Source of the DNA: Pseudonocardia sp. 73-21 | GTDB taxonomy: Bacteria > Actinomycetota > Actinomycetes > Mycobacteriales > Pseudonocardiaceae | Direction of reading: 5' to 3' | DNA length: 64,000 nucleotides | Assembly (NCBI RefSeq): GCF_001899645.1 | Contig: NZ_MKVV01000091.1 | Span: 124,001 to 188,000 of the forward strand | In this document: positions 54,653-64,000 of the stretch, piece after piece | Position numbering within the stretch: the first letter of the stretch is position 1 | How the letters are laid out: the number at the start of each line of letters is the position of its first letter | Position numbers and translations under genes: made by a program | Notes under the pieces: generated by a model | Databases searched by the model: none | Told to the model about the DNA's origin: nothing | What the model saw: the letters and a program-made list of their open reading frames with translations, nothing else

Positions 54653-54898
54653 TCAGACCAGGGGGTCGGTGACGTCCGGCTCGTAGATCCAGCGCTCGCC
54701 CGTCGGGTCCGCGGGGTCCGGGCCGCGGCGGCGGTAGGCGCGCTCCGGGATGCGCACCGGCATGTGGCCGGTGTCCTCGGTCCAGATCGTGGTGTCCCGG
54801 TGGCGGGGGATCCGCGCGGGTGGCAGGCCGTCGTCGCCGAGCGTGACGGTCTCGAGGTGTCCGTCCCACGGCCCGCCCACCAGCACTGCTTCCGCCAT
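54653..54898 (-). CDS. Small hypothetical protein
   Basis: 81 residues: MAEAVLVGGPWDGHLETV, TTIWTEDTGHMPVRIPERAY and ERWIYEPDVTDPLV. The GGPWDG and YEP motifs recur in small phage and actinobacterial proteins of unknown function. Intact with an ATG, though surrounded by remnants. Confidence 0.6.
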   Translation of the reverse strand: MAEAVLVGGPWDGHLETVTLGDDGLPPARIPRHRDTTIWTEDTGHMPVRIPERAYRRRGPDPADPTGERWIYEPDVTDPLV

Positions 54899-55011
54899 GG
54901 ACGCATCATGGCACTGCCCTGGGTTCGAGCGCTGACCGATGCATCCGAGCTCACCACCTCCCTCGGACTCGTCCGCTGGATCGGGGATGGGGCCAGCGGA
55001 AGGCCGGTGGG

Positions 55012-55145
55012 GACTGGATCCGCGAGCGCGACATCGCGCAGACGACCCGCACGAGCGCGGCCAGCGTCTCGAGCCTCCTGCAGGGGCTCGAGCGGCGCGG
55101 CTTCGTCGAGCGGCGCACCGAGCCCGGCAACGGGCAGAGGCGACC
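55012..55145 (+). pseudogene. MarR-family winged-helix remnant
   Basis: The frame reads RERDIAQTTRTSAASVSSLL and QGLERRGFVERRTEPGNGQR, the recognition helix and wing of a MarR protein, with neither end present. The preceding 54899-55011 shows no other gene. Confidence 0.65.
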
Positions 55146-55280
55146 GGGCCCGGCTCCCGGCGGCGCTGCGGGCGTCCGCGATCACGGTGGGCGCCAGCAC
55201 CGGGGTCTTCTCGGTGGCGGTGTTCCTCGTCCGCGACCAGGTGTTCACCGCGTTCGTGGCGGACCCCGCGGTCCTGGCCC
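55146..55280 (+). pseudogene. MATE-type efflux protein remnant
   Basis: The frame reads ALRASAITVGASTGVFSVAV, FLVRDQVFTAFVADPAVLA, like the end of a membrane-spanning repeat in MATE/DinF transporters (Phe-Thr-x-Asp-Pro-x-Val region). It stops abruptly at the convergent folate gene. Confidence 0.5.
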
Positions 55281-55283
55281 GAG

Positions 55284-56045
55284 TCAGACGCGCAGCGCCT
55301 GCAGCAGCGGGATGGCCGCGATCTTCTCCGGCGTCAGCTCCGCCCACCGGATGCCCCCGGTGGGCCGTTCGCCTCGCAGGCTGCGGCAGTCCAGCACCCG
55401 CTCGGGTGTGACCACGAGATCGACCGGTGCGTCGTGGACGGTCGTCGGGATCACGCCGGCCGGGCGCACCTGCAGCTCGTGCACCGTGGTGACGACCAGG
55501 GTCTGCGGGCCGATCAGCCCGGCCGCGGTGGCCAGCGCGAACTCCAGGTCGGCGAACCCGCCGCCCTTGCCCAGCCGGGCGCCGTCCTCGCCGACGGCCA
55601 CGCACCCGGTGACGACCAGGTCCACCGGCGCCAGCTCCGCCACCGTCACGCGACGGGCCGAGCGGGCGGCCCCGGCGATCGAGGCGGCCTTGCGTGGCGG
55701 GTCGGCGAGGTGGTCGGGATCGAGCAGGAAGAACGGCTCGGGCTCGGCCAGGCGCGGCACGGCCATGTAGACGACCTTGCCGTCCTGCAGCGCCCGCTGC
55801 CGCACCGGGAGCTGGGCGGAGTCGGGGTTGGACTTGACCGTCCGTGCCGCCGCCCACGCGTCGGTCGCCCGCAGCAGCTCGGCCGCCGCCTCCGCCCCGG
55901 TGAAGTTGGAGATCCGGTTGCGCGCACCCGGGAACCGTGCGACCCGGGCCTCGGTGAGCGCGGTCCACACCTGGTCGCGCAGCGCGGCCTTGGCCGCGCG
56001 CAGGTCCGCGTCACCGCCGGCGTCGTGGTCGTGGCGGCGGCTCAC
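55284..56045 (-). CDS. 5-formyltetrahydrofolate cyclo-ligase family protein
   Basis: 253 residues. LRDQVWTALTEARVARFPGA, ARTVKSNPDSAQLPVRQRAL, LGKGGGFADLEFALATAAGL and VVTTVHELQVRP match the MTHFS-like (MTHFSD) branch, which binds ATP and folate. The GKGGGFADLE loop is the substrate/phosphate loop. GTG 56045 overlaps the SDR stop. Whether it acts on 5-formyl-THF is not certain. Confidence 0.82.
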   Translation of the reverse strand: MSRRHDHDAGGDADLRAAKAALRDQVWTALTEARVARFPGARNRISNFTGAEAAAELLRATDAWAAARTVKSNPDSAQLPVRQRALQDGKVVYMAVPRLAEPEPFFLLDPDHLADPPRKAASIAGAARSARRVTVAELAPVDLVVTGCVAVGEDGARLGKGGGFADLEFALATAAGLIGPQTLVVTTVHELQVRPAGVIPTTVHDAPVDLVVTPERVLDCRSLRGERPTGGIRWAELTPEKIAAIPLLQALRV

Positions 56046-56836
56046 GACCCGGAGACGCGGCGCTTGTCGCCCTGGGCCCGCATCCGGGCGAGCACCGGCA
56101 GACCGATGCTCGGCAGCATCCCGCCCACGCGGGCGAGCCCGGCCCGGGCGCCCGGCAGCGAGCGGACGACCCGCTTCCCGTCGAGCAGCCCGACCGCCGC
56201 GTCGGCGACGGCCTCCGGGGTCAGCAGCGTCGTGCGGGAGAACAGCATCGCGGTGTCGCGGTGCGACTGCTCGTTGCGCACCAGGGCCGTGTCGGCGGCG
56301 TCCGGGCACAGGGCGTGCGCCCGGATCGGGATGCGGTCCAGTGCCAGGTCGCCCTGGAGGCTGGTGGTGAAGTTCAGCACGGCCGACTTCGTGGCCGCGT
56401 AGACCGCCAGCCCCGGCACCGGACCGTGCGCCGACATCGACGCGATGTTGAGCAGGTGCCCGCCACGGGAACGCATCGCCTCGACGGCGGCGCGCGACCC
56501 GTGCACGACGCCGAGCAGGTTGGCGTCGATCATCAGCGCCACGTCGTCGTCGGGGTGCTCCCAGGCCTTCCCGGCCCGCAGCACGCCCGCGTTGTTCACC
56601 CAGACGCCGACCGGTCCCAGCTCGGCGGCCGCCGCCGCGACCTTGCGGTGGTCGGTGGCCAGCCGCGCGTCGGCGGCGATGCCGGTGGCGCCGAGCTCGT
56701 CGGCGGTGGCGCCGACCAGGTCGGCGTCGAGGTCGGTGAGGAGCACGCGGTGGCCCCGGGCCACGAGACGGCGGGCGATCTCGCGGCCGAAGCCGCGGGC
56801 GGCGCCGGTGACGACGGCAGATGTTGTCGCGGACAT
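56042..56836 (-). CDS. SDR family oxidoreductase
   Basis: 264 residues, complete: VVTGAARGFGREIARRLVAR, WVNNAGVLRAGKAW, Ser in NIASMSAHG, YAATKSAVLNF and a C-terminal tail (VGGMLPSIGLPVLARMRAQG) typical of the SDR group acting on lipophilic alcohols. It is divergent from the nucleotidyltransferase gene by 25 bp. Confidence 0.87.
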   Translation of the reverse strand: MSATTSAVVTGAARGFGREIARRLVARGHRVLLTDLDADLVGATADELGATGIAADARLATDHRKVAAAAAELGPVGVWVNNAGVLRAGKAWEHPDDDVALMIDANLLGVVHGSRAAVEAMRSRGGHLLNIASMSAHGPVPGLAVYAATKSAVLNFTTSLQGDLALDRIPIRAHALCPDAADTALVRNEQSHRDTAMLFSRTTLLTPEAVADAAVGLLDGKRVVRSLPGARAGLARVGGMLPSIGLPVLARMRAQGDKRRVSGS

Positions 56837-56861
56837 GGCGACACCCTGCCATCCTCACCGG

Positions 56862-57674
56862 GTGATCAGCGACGCGCGGCTGCGCGAGATCGCCGACCGG
56901 CTCGTGGCCGTGGACGGCGTCGTCGCCGTGCTGCTCGGCGGCAGCCGCGCGCGCGGCGGCCACGCGCCCGAGTCCGATGTGGACCTCGGCGTCTACTACC
57001 GCCCGCCGCTGGACGTCGGGGCGCTGCGGGAGCTCGCCGCGCCGTGGGGTGCGGTCACCTCACCGGGTGCGTGGGGCCCCTGGGTCGACGGCGGCGCCTG
57101 GCTGCGCATCGACGACACGGCCGTCGACTGGATCTTCCGCGACGTCGACCGCGTCCAGGCCGCCTGGCGCGACGCGCGCGGGGGCCGGCACGCCTGGCAC
57201 GCCCAGGTGGGGCATCCGCTGGGCTTCCTCGACGTCGCGTATGCGGGGGAGGCGGCGCTCGGCGTGGTCCTCGCGGACCCGACGGGCGAGCTGACGGCCC
57301 TGCACCGTGACGCGCGCCTGTACCCGGCGCTTCTGGCCCGTTCGCTCGTCGGACGGCTGGACGAGGCGGAGTTCACGATCACGGTCGCGCGCAAGGTGGT
57401 CGGCCGCGGCGACAGCGCCTACGTGGCCGGGTGCCTGTTCCGGGCGGTCGGGCTGTGTGCACACGCGCTGCACGCCCACGCCGCGCGGTGGGTCGTCAAC
57501 GAGAAGGGCCTGGTCGCGGCGGCCGGACGGCTGCCGGGTGCGCCCGCCGACTTCGCGGCCCGGGCGCAGCGCCTGTTCGCGCGCACCGGCTCGTCGCCCG
57601 CGGAGCTCACCGCCACCCTGGACGCGGCGGACGCGCTGCTCACCGACGTCAGGCGGGCCGTGGTGCGTACATGA
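56862..57674 (+). CDS. Nucleotidyltransferase-domain protein
   Basis: 270 residues. The Pol-beta nucleotidyltransferase motif is [26 protein letters not shown] (GS-x-n-DxD) near 22-47, with the third Asp in [12 protein letters not shown]. The C-terminal half is helical. Related proteins modify aminoglycosides or act in toxin-antitoxin pairs; no partner is visible here. Its end overlaps the convergent YnfA gene by 26 bp. Confidence 0.8.
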   Translation: MISDARLREIADRLVAVDGVVAVLLGGSRARGGHAPESDVDLGVYYRPPLDVGALRELAAPWGAVTSPGAWGPWVDGGAWLRIDDTAVDWIFRDVDRVQAAWRDARGGRHAWHAQVGHPLGFLDVAYAGEAALGVVLADPTGELTALHRDARLYPALLARSLVGRLDEAEFTITVARKVVGRGDSAYVAGCLFRAVGLCAHALHAHAARWVVNEKGLVAAAGRLPGAPADFAARAQRLFARTGSSPAELTATLDAADALLTDVRRAVVRT

Positions 57675-57984
57675 TCACGGCGACGCCGACCAGGCAGACC
57701 ACGGCGCCGATCACGTCGAAGCGGTCGGGCCGGTAGCCGTCGGCGACCATGCCCCAGGCCAGCGACCCCGCGACGAACACGCCCCCGTACGCGGCGAGGA
57801 TCCGGCCGAAGTTCGCGTCCGGCTGCAGGGTGGCCACGAACCCGTAGGCGCCCAGCGCCACGATGCCCGCGCCGATCCACCAGATGCCCCGGTGCTCGCG
57901 CACGCCCTGCCAGATCAGCCAGGCGCCGCCGATCTCGGCCACGGCGGCGAGCGCGAACAGCAGGATCGACCTCAGGACCGTCAC
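57649..57984 (-). CDS. YnfA family membrane protein (UPF0060)
   Basis: 111 residues with four helices: [60 protein letters not shown] and [27 protein letters not shown] and the RxYAAYGG-like GRILAAYGG are family marks. Members resemble small multidrug transporters. GTG start 5 bp after the MarR stop, so the MarR probably controls it. Confidence 0.9.
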   Translation of the reverse strand: MTVLRSILLFALAAVAEIGGAWLIWQGVREHRGIWWIGAGIVALGAYGFVATLQPDANFGRILAAYGGVFVAGSLAWGMVADGYRPDRFDVIGAVVCLVGVAVIMYAPRPA

Positions 57985-57989
57985 GACGA

Positions 57990-58514
57990 TCAGTGTCGCC
58001 GGTTCGCCGCCCGGGCCACCGGCGAGGCCATCATCTTGTCCAGCAGGCGGGTGAGCGTGGCCACCTCGTCGTCGTCGAGGGCCGATGCCCACGTCCGTTC
58101 GCGGTCGTGGTGGGCGGCGAACGCACTGCTCATCGTCGCGCGCCCGGCCGCGGTCAGCGACAGCTCCACCGCGCGCCGGTCGTGGCCGGCCTTGCGCCGT
58201 GACACCAGCCCGTCGCGTTCGAGCGTGTTGACCAGCGCGGACACCGCCGCGCGGCTCATCCCGGACAGCTGTGCCACCCGCTTGGCCTCCATCGGCGCGG
58301 TCAGCCACAGCACGAACAGCACCCGGAATCCCGGCCACGACCAGCCCCGGGGCCGGTGCACCGTGGACTCCAGGTCGTAGACCATCGCGTTGGACGCGCG
58401 GTAGAGGCTCAGTACCAGCCGCATGGCCGCGGCGTCGAGGCCGGGCTGCTCCCGCGCGGTGCGTTCGATCGCGACGTCGATGAACGACCAGTAGTCGAGG
58501 TCGTCGTCGGGCAC
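57990..58514 (-). CDS. MarR-family regulator
   Basis: 174 residues, on the long side for Mar[21 protein letters not shown] is the recognition region and [20 protein letters not shown] the wing. The N-terminal 60 residues ([18 protein letters not shown]) add a helical arm. Co-transcribed with YnfA. Confidence 0.88.
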   Translation of the reverse strand: MPDDDLDYWSFIDVAIERTAREQPGLDAAAMRLVLSLYRASNAMVYDLESTVHRPRGWSWPGFRVLFVLWLTAPMEAKRVAQLSGMSRAAVSALVNTLERDGLVSRRKAGHDRRAVELSLTAAGRATMSSAFAAHHDRERTWASALDDDEVATLTRLLDKMMASPVARAANRRH

Positions 58515-58587
58515 CGGTGCAGCCTAGACGGGGCCTGGGCCGTTCGGCTGTCACACCGTTCGCGTCCCGGGCGCTAGCGTCCCAGGG

Positions 58588-59724
58588 ATGACGACGGTCC
58601 AGGGTGTGTGCGACGAACGGTTCGGCCGGTTGCGGGAGGTGCTGCAGGAACGGCTCGACGCCGACCACGAGCTCGGCGCGTCGATCGCGGTGGTCGCCGA
58701 CGGCGAGCCGGTGGTGGACATCTGGGGCGGCTGGCAGGACGACGCGCGTACCACCGGATGGGGCCGCGACACGATCACCAACGTCTGGTCGTCCACCAAG
58801 ACCGTGACGGCGCTGGCGGCGTTGCTGCTCGTCGACCGCGGCGAGCTCGACGTCCACGCGAAGGTCGCGAAGTACTGGCCGGAGTTCGCGGCGGCGGGCA
58901 AGGAGGCCGTCGAGGTCCGGCACCTGCTGTCGCACACCTCGGGCGTCTCGGGGTGGGCGCAGCCGGTGGTCGTCGAGGACATCTACGACTGGGAGCGCTC
59001 GACGTCGATGCTGGCCGCGCAGGAGCCCTGGTGGGAGCCGGGCACCGCGTCGGGCTACCACGCGCTGAACATGGGCCACCTCGTCGGCGAGGTCGTCCGC
59101 CGGATCACCGGGCAGAGCCTGAAGGAGTTCGTGGCCGCGGAGATCGCCGGGCCGCTGGGTGCGGACTTCACGATCGGCGTGGAGCCCTCGGAGTACGCGC
59201 GTGTGGCGAACGTCGTGCCCCCGCCGCCGTCGCCCGTCGACCTCGCCGCGCTCGACCCGGACAGCGTCGTCGTGAAGACGTTCACCGGGCCCGCCCCCGA
59301 CGCCTCGGTGGCCTGGACCGACGACTGGCGCGCCGCCGACATCGGCGCGGCCAACGGGCACGGCAACGCGCGGTCGCTGGCGCGCATCCAGTCGGTGGTC
59401 AGCCACGGCGGGGCCGTCGGGGACGTGCGGCTGCTGTCGCCCCGGACGATCGAGACGATCTTCGAGTTGCAGGTCGACGGCGTGGACCTCGTGCTCGGTG
59501 CGCCGATCCGCTTCGGCGTCGGCTACGCCCTGCCGACGCCCGCGACGGTGCCCTACATCCCCGGGGGACGGATCTGCTTCTGGGGCGGCTGGGGCGGGTC
59601 GATGGTGGTCAACGACCTCGACCGGCGCGTCACCATTGCCTACATGATGAACCGGATGCAGCCCGGACTCGTCGGCTCGGACAACGCCGCCGCCTACCTG
59701 ACGGCGTTCTACGAGGCGCTCTGA
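58588..59724 (+). CDS. Serine hydrolase of the beta-lactamase/EstB type
   Basis: 378 residues. The SxxK motif is [17 protein letters not shown] near 71, the YxN motif [14 protein letters not shown] near 157, and the third motif [16 protein letters not shown] (W/H-x-G). Such proteins are esterases or peptidases rather than true lactamases. No signal peptide. Overlaps the convergent kynureninase by 16 bp. Confidence 0.85.
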   Translation: MTTVQGVCDERFGRLREVLQERLDADHELGASIAVVADGEPVVDIWGGWQDDARTTGWGRDTITNVWSSTKTVTALAALLLVDRGELDVHAKVAKYWPEFAAAGKEAVEVRHLLSHTSGVSGWAQPVVVEDIYDWERSTSMLAAQEPWWEPGTASGYHALNMGHLVGEVVRRITGQSLKEFVAAEIAGPLGADFTIGVEPSEYARVANVVPPPPSPVDLAALDPDSVVVKTFTGPAPDASVAWTDDWRAADIGAANGHGNARSLARIQSVVSHGGAVGDVRLLSPRTIETIFELQVDGVDLVLGAPIRFGVGYALPTPATVPYIPGGRICFWGGWGGSMVVNDLDRRVTIAYMMNRMQPGLVGSDNAAAYLTAFYEAL

Positions 59725-60932
59725 ACGATCACGTCGCGCATCACGGCCAGCCCCCGCTCCACCTCGGCGAAGCTCGTCGAGAGCGGGGACAGGCCGATGC
59801 GGATGCCGTCGGGCTCGCGGTAGTCGGGGATCACGCCGCGCGCCCACAGCGCGTCGAGCACGTGCCGGAAACCGTTGCGGCGCAGCGTGATGTGGCCGCC
59901 GCGGCGGGCCGGGTCGCGGGGGGAGACCACCTCGACGCCGAGCGGCACCAGCTCGGCGTCGACGATCTCCAGCGCGAACGCGGTGAGCGCCACCGACTTC
60001 GCGCGCACCGCCGCGATGCCCGCCTCCTCCAGCATCTCCAGCCCCGACAGCAGCGGCACCATCGCGAGGATCGGCGGCGTGCCGCTGACCACGCCGCGCA
60101 CGCCGGCGGCCGGGGTGTAGCCGGGGCCCATCTCGAAGGGGTCGCGACGCCCCATCCAACCCTGGATCGGCTGGCGCACCGACTCGTGCAGGCCGCGGCG
60201 GACGTAGCCGAACGCGGGGGAGCCGGGCCCGCCGCCCAGGTACTTGTAGGTGCAGCCGACGGCGAGGTCGACGCCCCACGCGTCCAGCTCCAGCTCCACG
60301 GAGCCGACCGAGTGGCTGAGGTCCCACAGCGCGAGCGCGCCCGCGTCGTGGGTGATGCGCGTGATCGCTTCTGCGTCGGCGATCCAGCCCGACCGGTAGG
60401 CGACGTGGCTGGCCAGCACCAGCGCCGTCGCCGGCCCGACCACGGCCGCCACCTGCTCGGGCGTGATCCCGGTAGCCGGGTCGGTCTCGATCCAGCGCAG
60501 CGTGGCGCCGCGCTCGGCCGCGATGCCCTCCAGGACGTAGCGGTCGGTGGGGAAGTTGTCGGTGTCGACGACGATCTCGCGCCGGTCGGGGTCGGAGTCC
60601 ACCGCGGCGCGGGCGAGCTTGTAGAGCAGGACGGTGGTGGAGTCGGCCACCACCGTCTGGCCGGGACCGGCGCCGAGCGCGGCGGCGGCGAGCCGGTCGC
60701 CGACCTGGCCCGGCCACTCCATCCAGCCGCCCTGGTCCGTGGGCTCGGTCCAGCCGCGGATGAGCCGGCCCGCCCACTCCTCGCGGACGAACGCCTCGAT
60801 CCGCTCGGCCGTGACGATCGGGGGGCGGCCGAGCGAGTTGCCGTCGAAGTAGGTGACGACGTCCGGGCTGGGCAGGAACCGGTCGCGGAAGTGGGCGAGC
60901 GGGTCGGCGGCGTCGAGGTCCTCCGCGTTCAT
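59709..60932 (-). CDS. kynU: Kynureninase
   Basis: 407 residues, PLP-dependent fold type I. It cleaves kynurenine to anthranilate and alanine. [12 protein letters not shown] at the N-terminus, [30 protein letters not shown] and the PLP lysine in [18 protein letters not shown] are diagnostic. Its ATG overlaps the dioxygenase stop. A formamidase step is not encoded nearby. Confidence 0.95.
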   Translation of the reverse strand: MNAEDLDAADPLAHFRDRFLPSPDVVTYFDGNSLGRPPIVTAERIEAFVREEWAGRLIRGWTEPTDQGGWMEWPGQVGDRLAAAALGAGPGQTVVADSTTVLLYKLARAAVDSDPDRREIVVDTDNFPTDRYVLEGIAAERGATLRWIETDPATGITPEQVAAVVGPATALVLASHVAYRSGWIADAEAITRITHDAGALALWDLSHSVGSVELELDAWGVDLAVGCTYKYLGGGPGSPAFGYVRRGLHESVRQPIQGWMGRRDPFEMGPGYTPAAGVRGVVSGTPPILAMVPLLSGLEMLEEAGIAAVRAKSVALTAFALEIVDAELVPLGVEVVSPRDPARRGGHITLRRNGFRHVLDALWARGVIPDYREPDGIRIGLSPLSTSFAEVERGLAVMRDVIVQSAS

Positions 60933-61789
60933 GCCCCGATCTCCGTCCGTACCGCGTAGAGCTCCGGGAAGAACGTCAGCTCCAGGGCCTTGCGCAGGAA
61001 CGACACCCCGCTGGAGCCGCCCGTGCCGCGCTTGGTGCCGATCACCCGTTCCACCGTCTTGAGGTGCCGGAACCGCCAGAGCTGGAAGTTCTCCTCCAGG
61101 TCCACGAGCTCCTCGCACGCCTCGTAGGCCTCCCAGTTGCCGGCCGCGTCCTCGTAGATCCCACGGAACACCGGCACCAGGTCGGGGGTGAACACGTGGG
61201 CCTTCGTGACGTCGCGGTCGAGCAGCTCGTCGGGCACGGGGTGGCCGTGGCGGGCGAGGTAGCGCAGGAACTCGTCGTAGACGCTGGGCCGTTCCAGCAG
61301 GTCGGTGAGCTGCGCGCGGGCGCGGGGATCATGGCCGAACAGGTCCAGCATGTTCGCGTCCTTGTTGCCCAGCACGAACTCGACGGCGCGGTACTGGTCG
61401 GACTGGAACCCCGACGAGGTGCCCAGGAAGCTGCGGAACTCCGCGTACTCCGACGGCGTGAGCGTGGCGAGCACCGACCACTGGTCGGTGAGCGTGCGCT
61501 GGATGTGCTTGACACGCGCGAGCCCCTTGAGTGCGCGCCGCAGGTCGTCGCCGGCCAGCTGCGCCTGCACCGCGCGCAGCTCGTGGAGCATCAGCTTGAG
61601 CCACAGCTCGGAGGTCTGGTGCTGGATGACGAACAGCAGCTCGTCGTGGTGCTCGGGGCGGCTGACGGGGTGCTGCGTCGACAGCAGCTCGTCGAGATGC
61701 AGGTAGGCGCCGTAGGAGAGATTGACCCGGCCCTCCGGGCCTGCGCGGAAGTCGCGCACGATCTCGTCCTCGATGCGGCGGGGGCTCAT
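60929..61789 (-). CDS. kynA: Tryptophan 2,3-dioxygenase
   Basis: 286 residues, haem enzyme opening the indole ring to N-formylkynurenine. [60 protein letters not shown] and the C-terminal [20 protein letters not shown], which closes the substrate site, are all present. First gene of a two-gene operon with kynU. Confidence 0.95.
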   Translation of the reverse strand: MSPRRIEDEIVRDFRAGPEGRVNLSYGAYLHLDELLSTQHPVSRPEHHDELLFVIQHQTSELWLKLMLHELRAVQAQLAGDDLRRALKGLARVKHIQRTLTDQWSVLATLTPSEYAEFRSFLGTSSGFQSDQYRAVEFVLGNKDANMLDLFGHDPRARAQLTDLLERPSVYDEFLRYLARHGHPVPDELLDRDVTKAHVFTPDLVPVFRGIYEDAAGNWEAYEACEELVDLEENFQLWRFRHLKTVERVIGTKRGTGGSSGVSFLRKALELTFFPELYAVRTEIGA

Positions 61790-61943
61790 GGTCCCCGACT
61801 GTAGGTGCCGCTCCTTTCCGGACGGTAAGCAAACCCTTCCCGCCCGGCAGCTCAACCGGGCCGTCGCGGTGGTCCCGCCGCGCGCTCCTGCGGCCGATCC
61901 TTGTGTCCACGGCGCCGACGGGGCGCGGACCAGGGGAGACGCC

Positions 61944-62681
61944 ATGAACGAGCTCGGACGCACCGGCCAGCGGAACACGGACCAGGGCTACCGGGCCATG
62001 GCGTCGGAGCGTGGTGCGTGGCAGCCCGTGGGTGGGCGCCCCGCCGCCCCCGGCCCCTACGCCGGGCCGCAGCAGGTGGGGCCGCAGCAGGTGGGGCCGG
62101 GCAACCCCCGGGTTCCCGGGCCGCGCCACCCGGCCGGTGGTCCCTACGTCGGCCCGCAGCAGCCGCAGTTCGGCCGGCCGCAGTCCGGCCGACCCCAGAT
62201 GGGCCAGCCCCAGGTCGGCCAGCCGCAGTTCGGCCGGCCGGGTGCGCCGTTCGCGGGTGCACCCGCCGGACCTGGTGGGCCCGTCCCGCTCCGCCCGCCG
62301 CTCGGAGAGGTCCCGGCGGCGCCCGTCACCGACGGCCCGCCCGCGCCCCGCCGACGCGGCCGGGTCGGCCGGTGGATCGCCGCGGGTGTCGTGGTCGCCG
62401 CCCTCGGCGGCGTGGGCTGGTACGTGACCTTCGGCGCGCCGGCGCCCGTCTCCGCCGCGGTCGGCGACTGCGTGGCCCAGACCGGCGAGAACGACGTGAA
62501 GGTGGTCGGGTGCGGCGAGCCGTCGGCCCAGTTCAAGGTGGCGGGCAAGGTCGAGGACAAGACCATGATCGCGGCGAGCCTGTTCGCCTGCTCCGACTTC
62601 CCCAACGCCACCAGCTCCTTCTGGCAGGGCGTGGAAGGCAAGCCCGGCACCGTCCTCTGCCTGGCGCCGCTGCACCCGTGA
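61944..62681 (+). CDS. Proline/glutamine-rich single-pass membrane protein
   Basis: 245 residues. N-terminal low-complexity region with [10 protein letters not shown] and QFGRPQ repeats (15-bp DNA repeats), a basic stretch PRRRGRVGR, one helix ([20 protein letters not shown]) and a small extracellular domain with four Cys ([31 protein letters not shown]). The same plan as the gene at 32.6 kb. GGGGAG before the ATG. Confidence 0.75.
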   Translation: MNELGRTGQRNTDQGYRAMASERGAWQPVGGRPAAPGPYAGPQQVGPQQVGPGNPRVPGPRHPAGGPYVGPQQPQFGRPQSGRPQMGQPQVGQPQFGRPGAPFAGAPAGPGGPVPLRPPLGEVPAAPVTDGPPAPRRRGRVGRWIAAGVVVAALGGVGWYVTFGAPAPVSAAVGDCVAQTGENDVKVVGCGEPSAQFKVAGKVEDKTMIAASLFACSDFPNATSSFWQGVEGKPGTVLCLAPLHP

Positions 62682-62895
62682 TGGCGAGCCGCTCGGCGGG
62701 TGCCGAGGTAGCTGTGCCCGCTGAGGTGTGCCAGGCGATCAGCCGGTCAGGGACCGGGTCGCCTCCAGCCCAGCACCGGGGCTCGTGGCCACGGTGGTGA
62801 AGAGGGCGCCGGCCGAGGCCGCGGGCGAGGGCGGTGAGCCAGCCGTAGCAGGCCTGGGCGTCGGGGGCGGTCATGAACGCCCAGAGGGTGGCCAT
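62660..62895 (-). other. Possible small gene or remnant
   Basis: The frame from ATG 62895 reads MATLWAFMTAPDAQACYGWL, TALARGLGRRPLHHRGHEPR and PVPDRLIAWHTSAGT, protein-like but not recognised, then turns Arg-rich and runs antisense into the previous gene. The gap 62682-62965 holds nothing else. Confidence 0.25.
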
Positions 62896-62965
62896 GCCGT
62901 CCGACGATGGCCGGGGCCGCTGCCGGCGGCAGCCCGAACGCCTCGCGCGCCCGTGGTGATCCCGA

Positions 62966-64000
62966 TCAGAAGTGCGTGGCGAACCTCGGCTCCCGCTCCG
63001 CGGTGAACGCCGCGTCGATCCGCCCGACGGCCCCGGTCACCAGCGCGGCGCGGGCCAGCGTGGACGCGCGGTGCCCGCCCAGCAGCATCGAGCCCAGCGC
63101 CCGGATCTCGACGTCCACATCGGCGGTCGCGCCGGTGGGCTCGCACGTGGCCCCGTCCGGACCGCCCCGCAGCCGGAACCGGCCGCCCCGGTCGAGGAAC
63201 GGGTCGTGCACCTCCAGCACCACGTCGGTCTCCACCGCGTAGCGGCGGGCCGACAGCGCGGCCGGCACGTCCAGGACGCGGACCCACAGGCCGTCGGGCA
63301 TCCCGGTGGTGCGCACCTGGCGGGGGTCGGTGAGCAGGAACGGCAGGGGGTCGTCGAGCGCGAGATCGTCGACGGTGATCGTCTCCACCAGGTCGAGCCC
63401 GAGCAGCAGCCGCCACAGCGCGACGTGGGCATCCCCGGTGGCGGCGAAGAAGTCGCGGATCCGGCACGTGCCGTCGTCCTGGTTGATGCGGTAGGACACG
63501 TAGCCGTCGGGATGCGTCAGGTGGAACAGCGGCGACGCGCCGTGGCGGCGCCACTCGGGGTCGAGCAGCAGGTCGTCCCACCACTGCTCGCTGCGCGACA
63601 CCGCACCCGGCTGCACACGGCACCAGCGCCGGTGCACCTCCGCGGCGTGCCGGCGGGCCCCGTCGGTGTCGGTGTAGCGGACGCCGCCGGGATCGGGGAC
63701 GTCGGCGCGCATAACGGCCCGGCGCCGCTCGATGCGCGCGAAGCGCTCCACGGTGGCCGGGCCGTAGCCGAAACGGCCGTAGATGGTGCCCTCGCTCGCC
63801 GTCAGCATCGACACGGCGAGCCCGTCGTCGAGGTAGCCGCGGTGCAGCTCGGTCATGAGCGAGCGCAGGATGCCGCGCCGGCGGTGCGTGGCCGCCACCG
63901 CCACCCACGTGACGCCCGGCGAGGGCAGCGGCGCCCCGCCCGGCAGGGTCAGCGTCATGTCCCAGGACCCGGCGACGCCGACGATCTCCTCCCCGTCGCA
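62966..64000 (-). CDS. Eis-like GNAT acetyltransferase, N-terminus off the window
   Basis: At least 344 residues, open to the window edge. GVTWVAVAATHRRRGILRSL holds the acetyl-CoA loop of the first GNAT domain, YGRFGYGPATVERFARIERR follows, then a second GNAT-like domain and a C-terminal SCP2-like sterol-carrier domain (RGGRFRLRGGPDGATCEPTG) ending FATHF with the family's terminal carboxylate. Eis proteins acetylate amines, including aminoglycosides. Confidence 0.87.
   Translation of the reverse strand, partial: CDGEEIVGVAGSWDMTLTLPGGAPLPSPGVTWVAVAATHRRRGILRSLMTELHRGYLDDGLAVSMLTASEGTIYGRFGYGPATVERFARIERRRAVMRADVPDPGGVRYTDTDGARRHAAEVHRRWCRVQPGAVSRSEQWWDDLLLDPEWRRHGASPLFHLTHPDGYVSYRINQDDGTCRIRDFFAATGDAHVALWRLLLGLDLVETITVDDLALDDPLPFLLTDPRQVRTTGMPDGLWVRVLDVPAALSARRYAVETDVVLEVHDPFLDRGGRFRLRGGPDGATCEPTGATADVDVEIRALGSMLLGGHRASTLARAALVTGAVGRIDAAFTAEREPRFATHF

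Noticed and set aside
57649-60777. A 1042-codon open frame on the minus strand covering several genes
   Set aside because: Only its last 111 codons (YnfA) read as protein. The rest is Arg/Gly-rich text antisense to, or out of frame with, the serine hydrolase, MarR and kynureninase genes, a normal effect of extreme GC content.

Overview
The window is a very GC-rich actinobacterial chromosome segment, most like the Pseudonocardiales (Pseudonocardia or a relative; inferred, not tested). Reasons: ATGA/GTGA gene overlaps, many GTG starts, DinB-type mycothiol-associated proteins, an XRE/DUF397 pair, an RsdA-type anti-sigma factor, an EphD-type hydrolase-reductase fusion and abundant acyl-CoA and SDR genes. 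No rRNA, tRNA, CRISPR array, transposase or integrase was seen.

Region 1 (1-16.6 kb) is a catabolic island: the end of a membrane glycosyltransferase, then CoA ligases, enoyl-CoA hydratase, 3-hydroxyacyl-CoA and acyl-CoA dehydrogenases, a Baeyer-Villiger-type monooxygenase, a luciferase-like monooxygenase, an HSL-type hydrolase, SDRs and a metallo-beta-lactamase-fold hydrolase. The layout suggests oxidation, lactone or ester opening and beta-oxidation of a cyclic or terpenoid-like compound. Four control regions here carry the same palindrome, (A/G)TCAAC-N6-GTTGA(C/T), with a weaker copy near 25.1 kb, so a shared regulon is likely. Region 2 (16.6-25 kb) holds two TetR and two MarR regulators with palindromic operators, a truncated alcohol dehydrogenase, and a tightly overlapping operon: EphD-like fusion, metal-dependent hydrolase, 2Fe-2S reductase, TetR.

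Region 3 (25-35 kb) contains a broken mycofactocin-type SDR and a MoxR ATPase followed by a VWA protein with no usable start codon. The VWA frame is reached through a canonical T_TTT_TTC heptamer and a GC hairpin, a candidate programmed -1 frameshift. It also holds an esterase, a GNAT gene starting in a 9-bp repeat, YchJ, a YrdC/Sua5 protein and release factor 3. Region 4 (35-46 kb) is a ureide pathway: OHCU decarboxylase, HIU hydrolase, uricase, 8-oxoguanine deaminase-like amidohydrolase, AtzF-C-like protein, allantoinase and allantoicase. Beyond a decayed GGDEF/EAL gene lie two genes for a molybdenum storage protein.

Region 5 (46-64 kb) holds an anti-sigma factor, a frameshifted MFS transporter, an RluA-type pseudouridine synthase, a GH63-like hydrolase divergent from a ROK regulator across a palindrome, a stretch of gene remnants, a folate cyclo-ligase-like gene, YnfA/MarR, kynureninase with tryptophan dioxygenase, and the end of an Eis-like acetyltransferase. 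A recurring theme is gene decay: several genes keep their N- and C-terminal ends but have lost the middle (1.56, 2.7, 25.2, 37.8 and 42.4 kb), and others are end fragments only.
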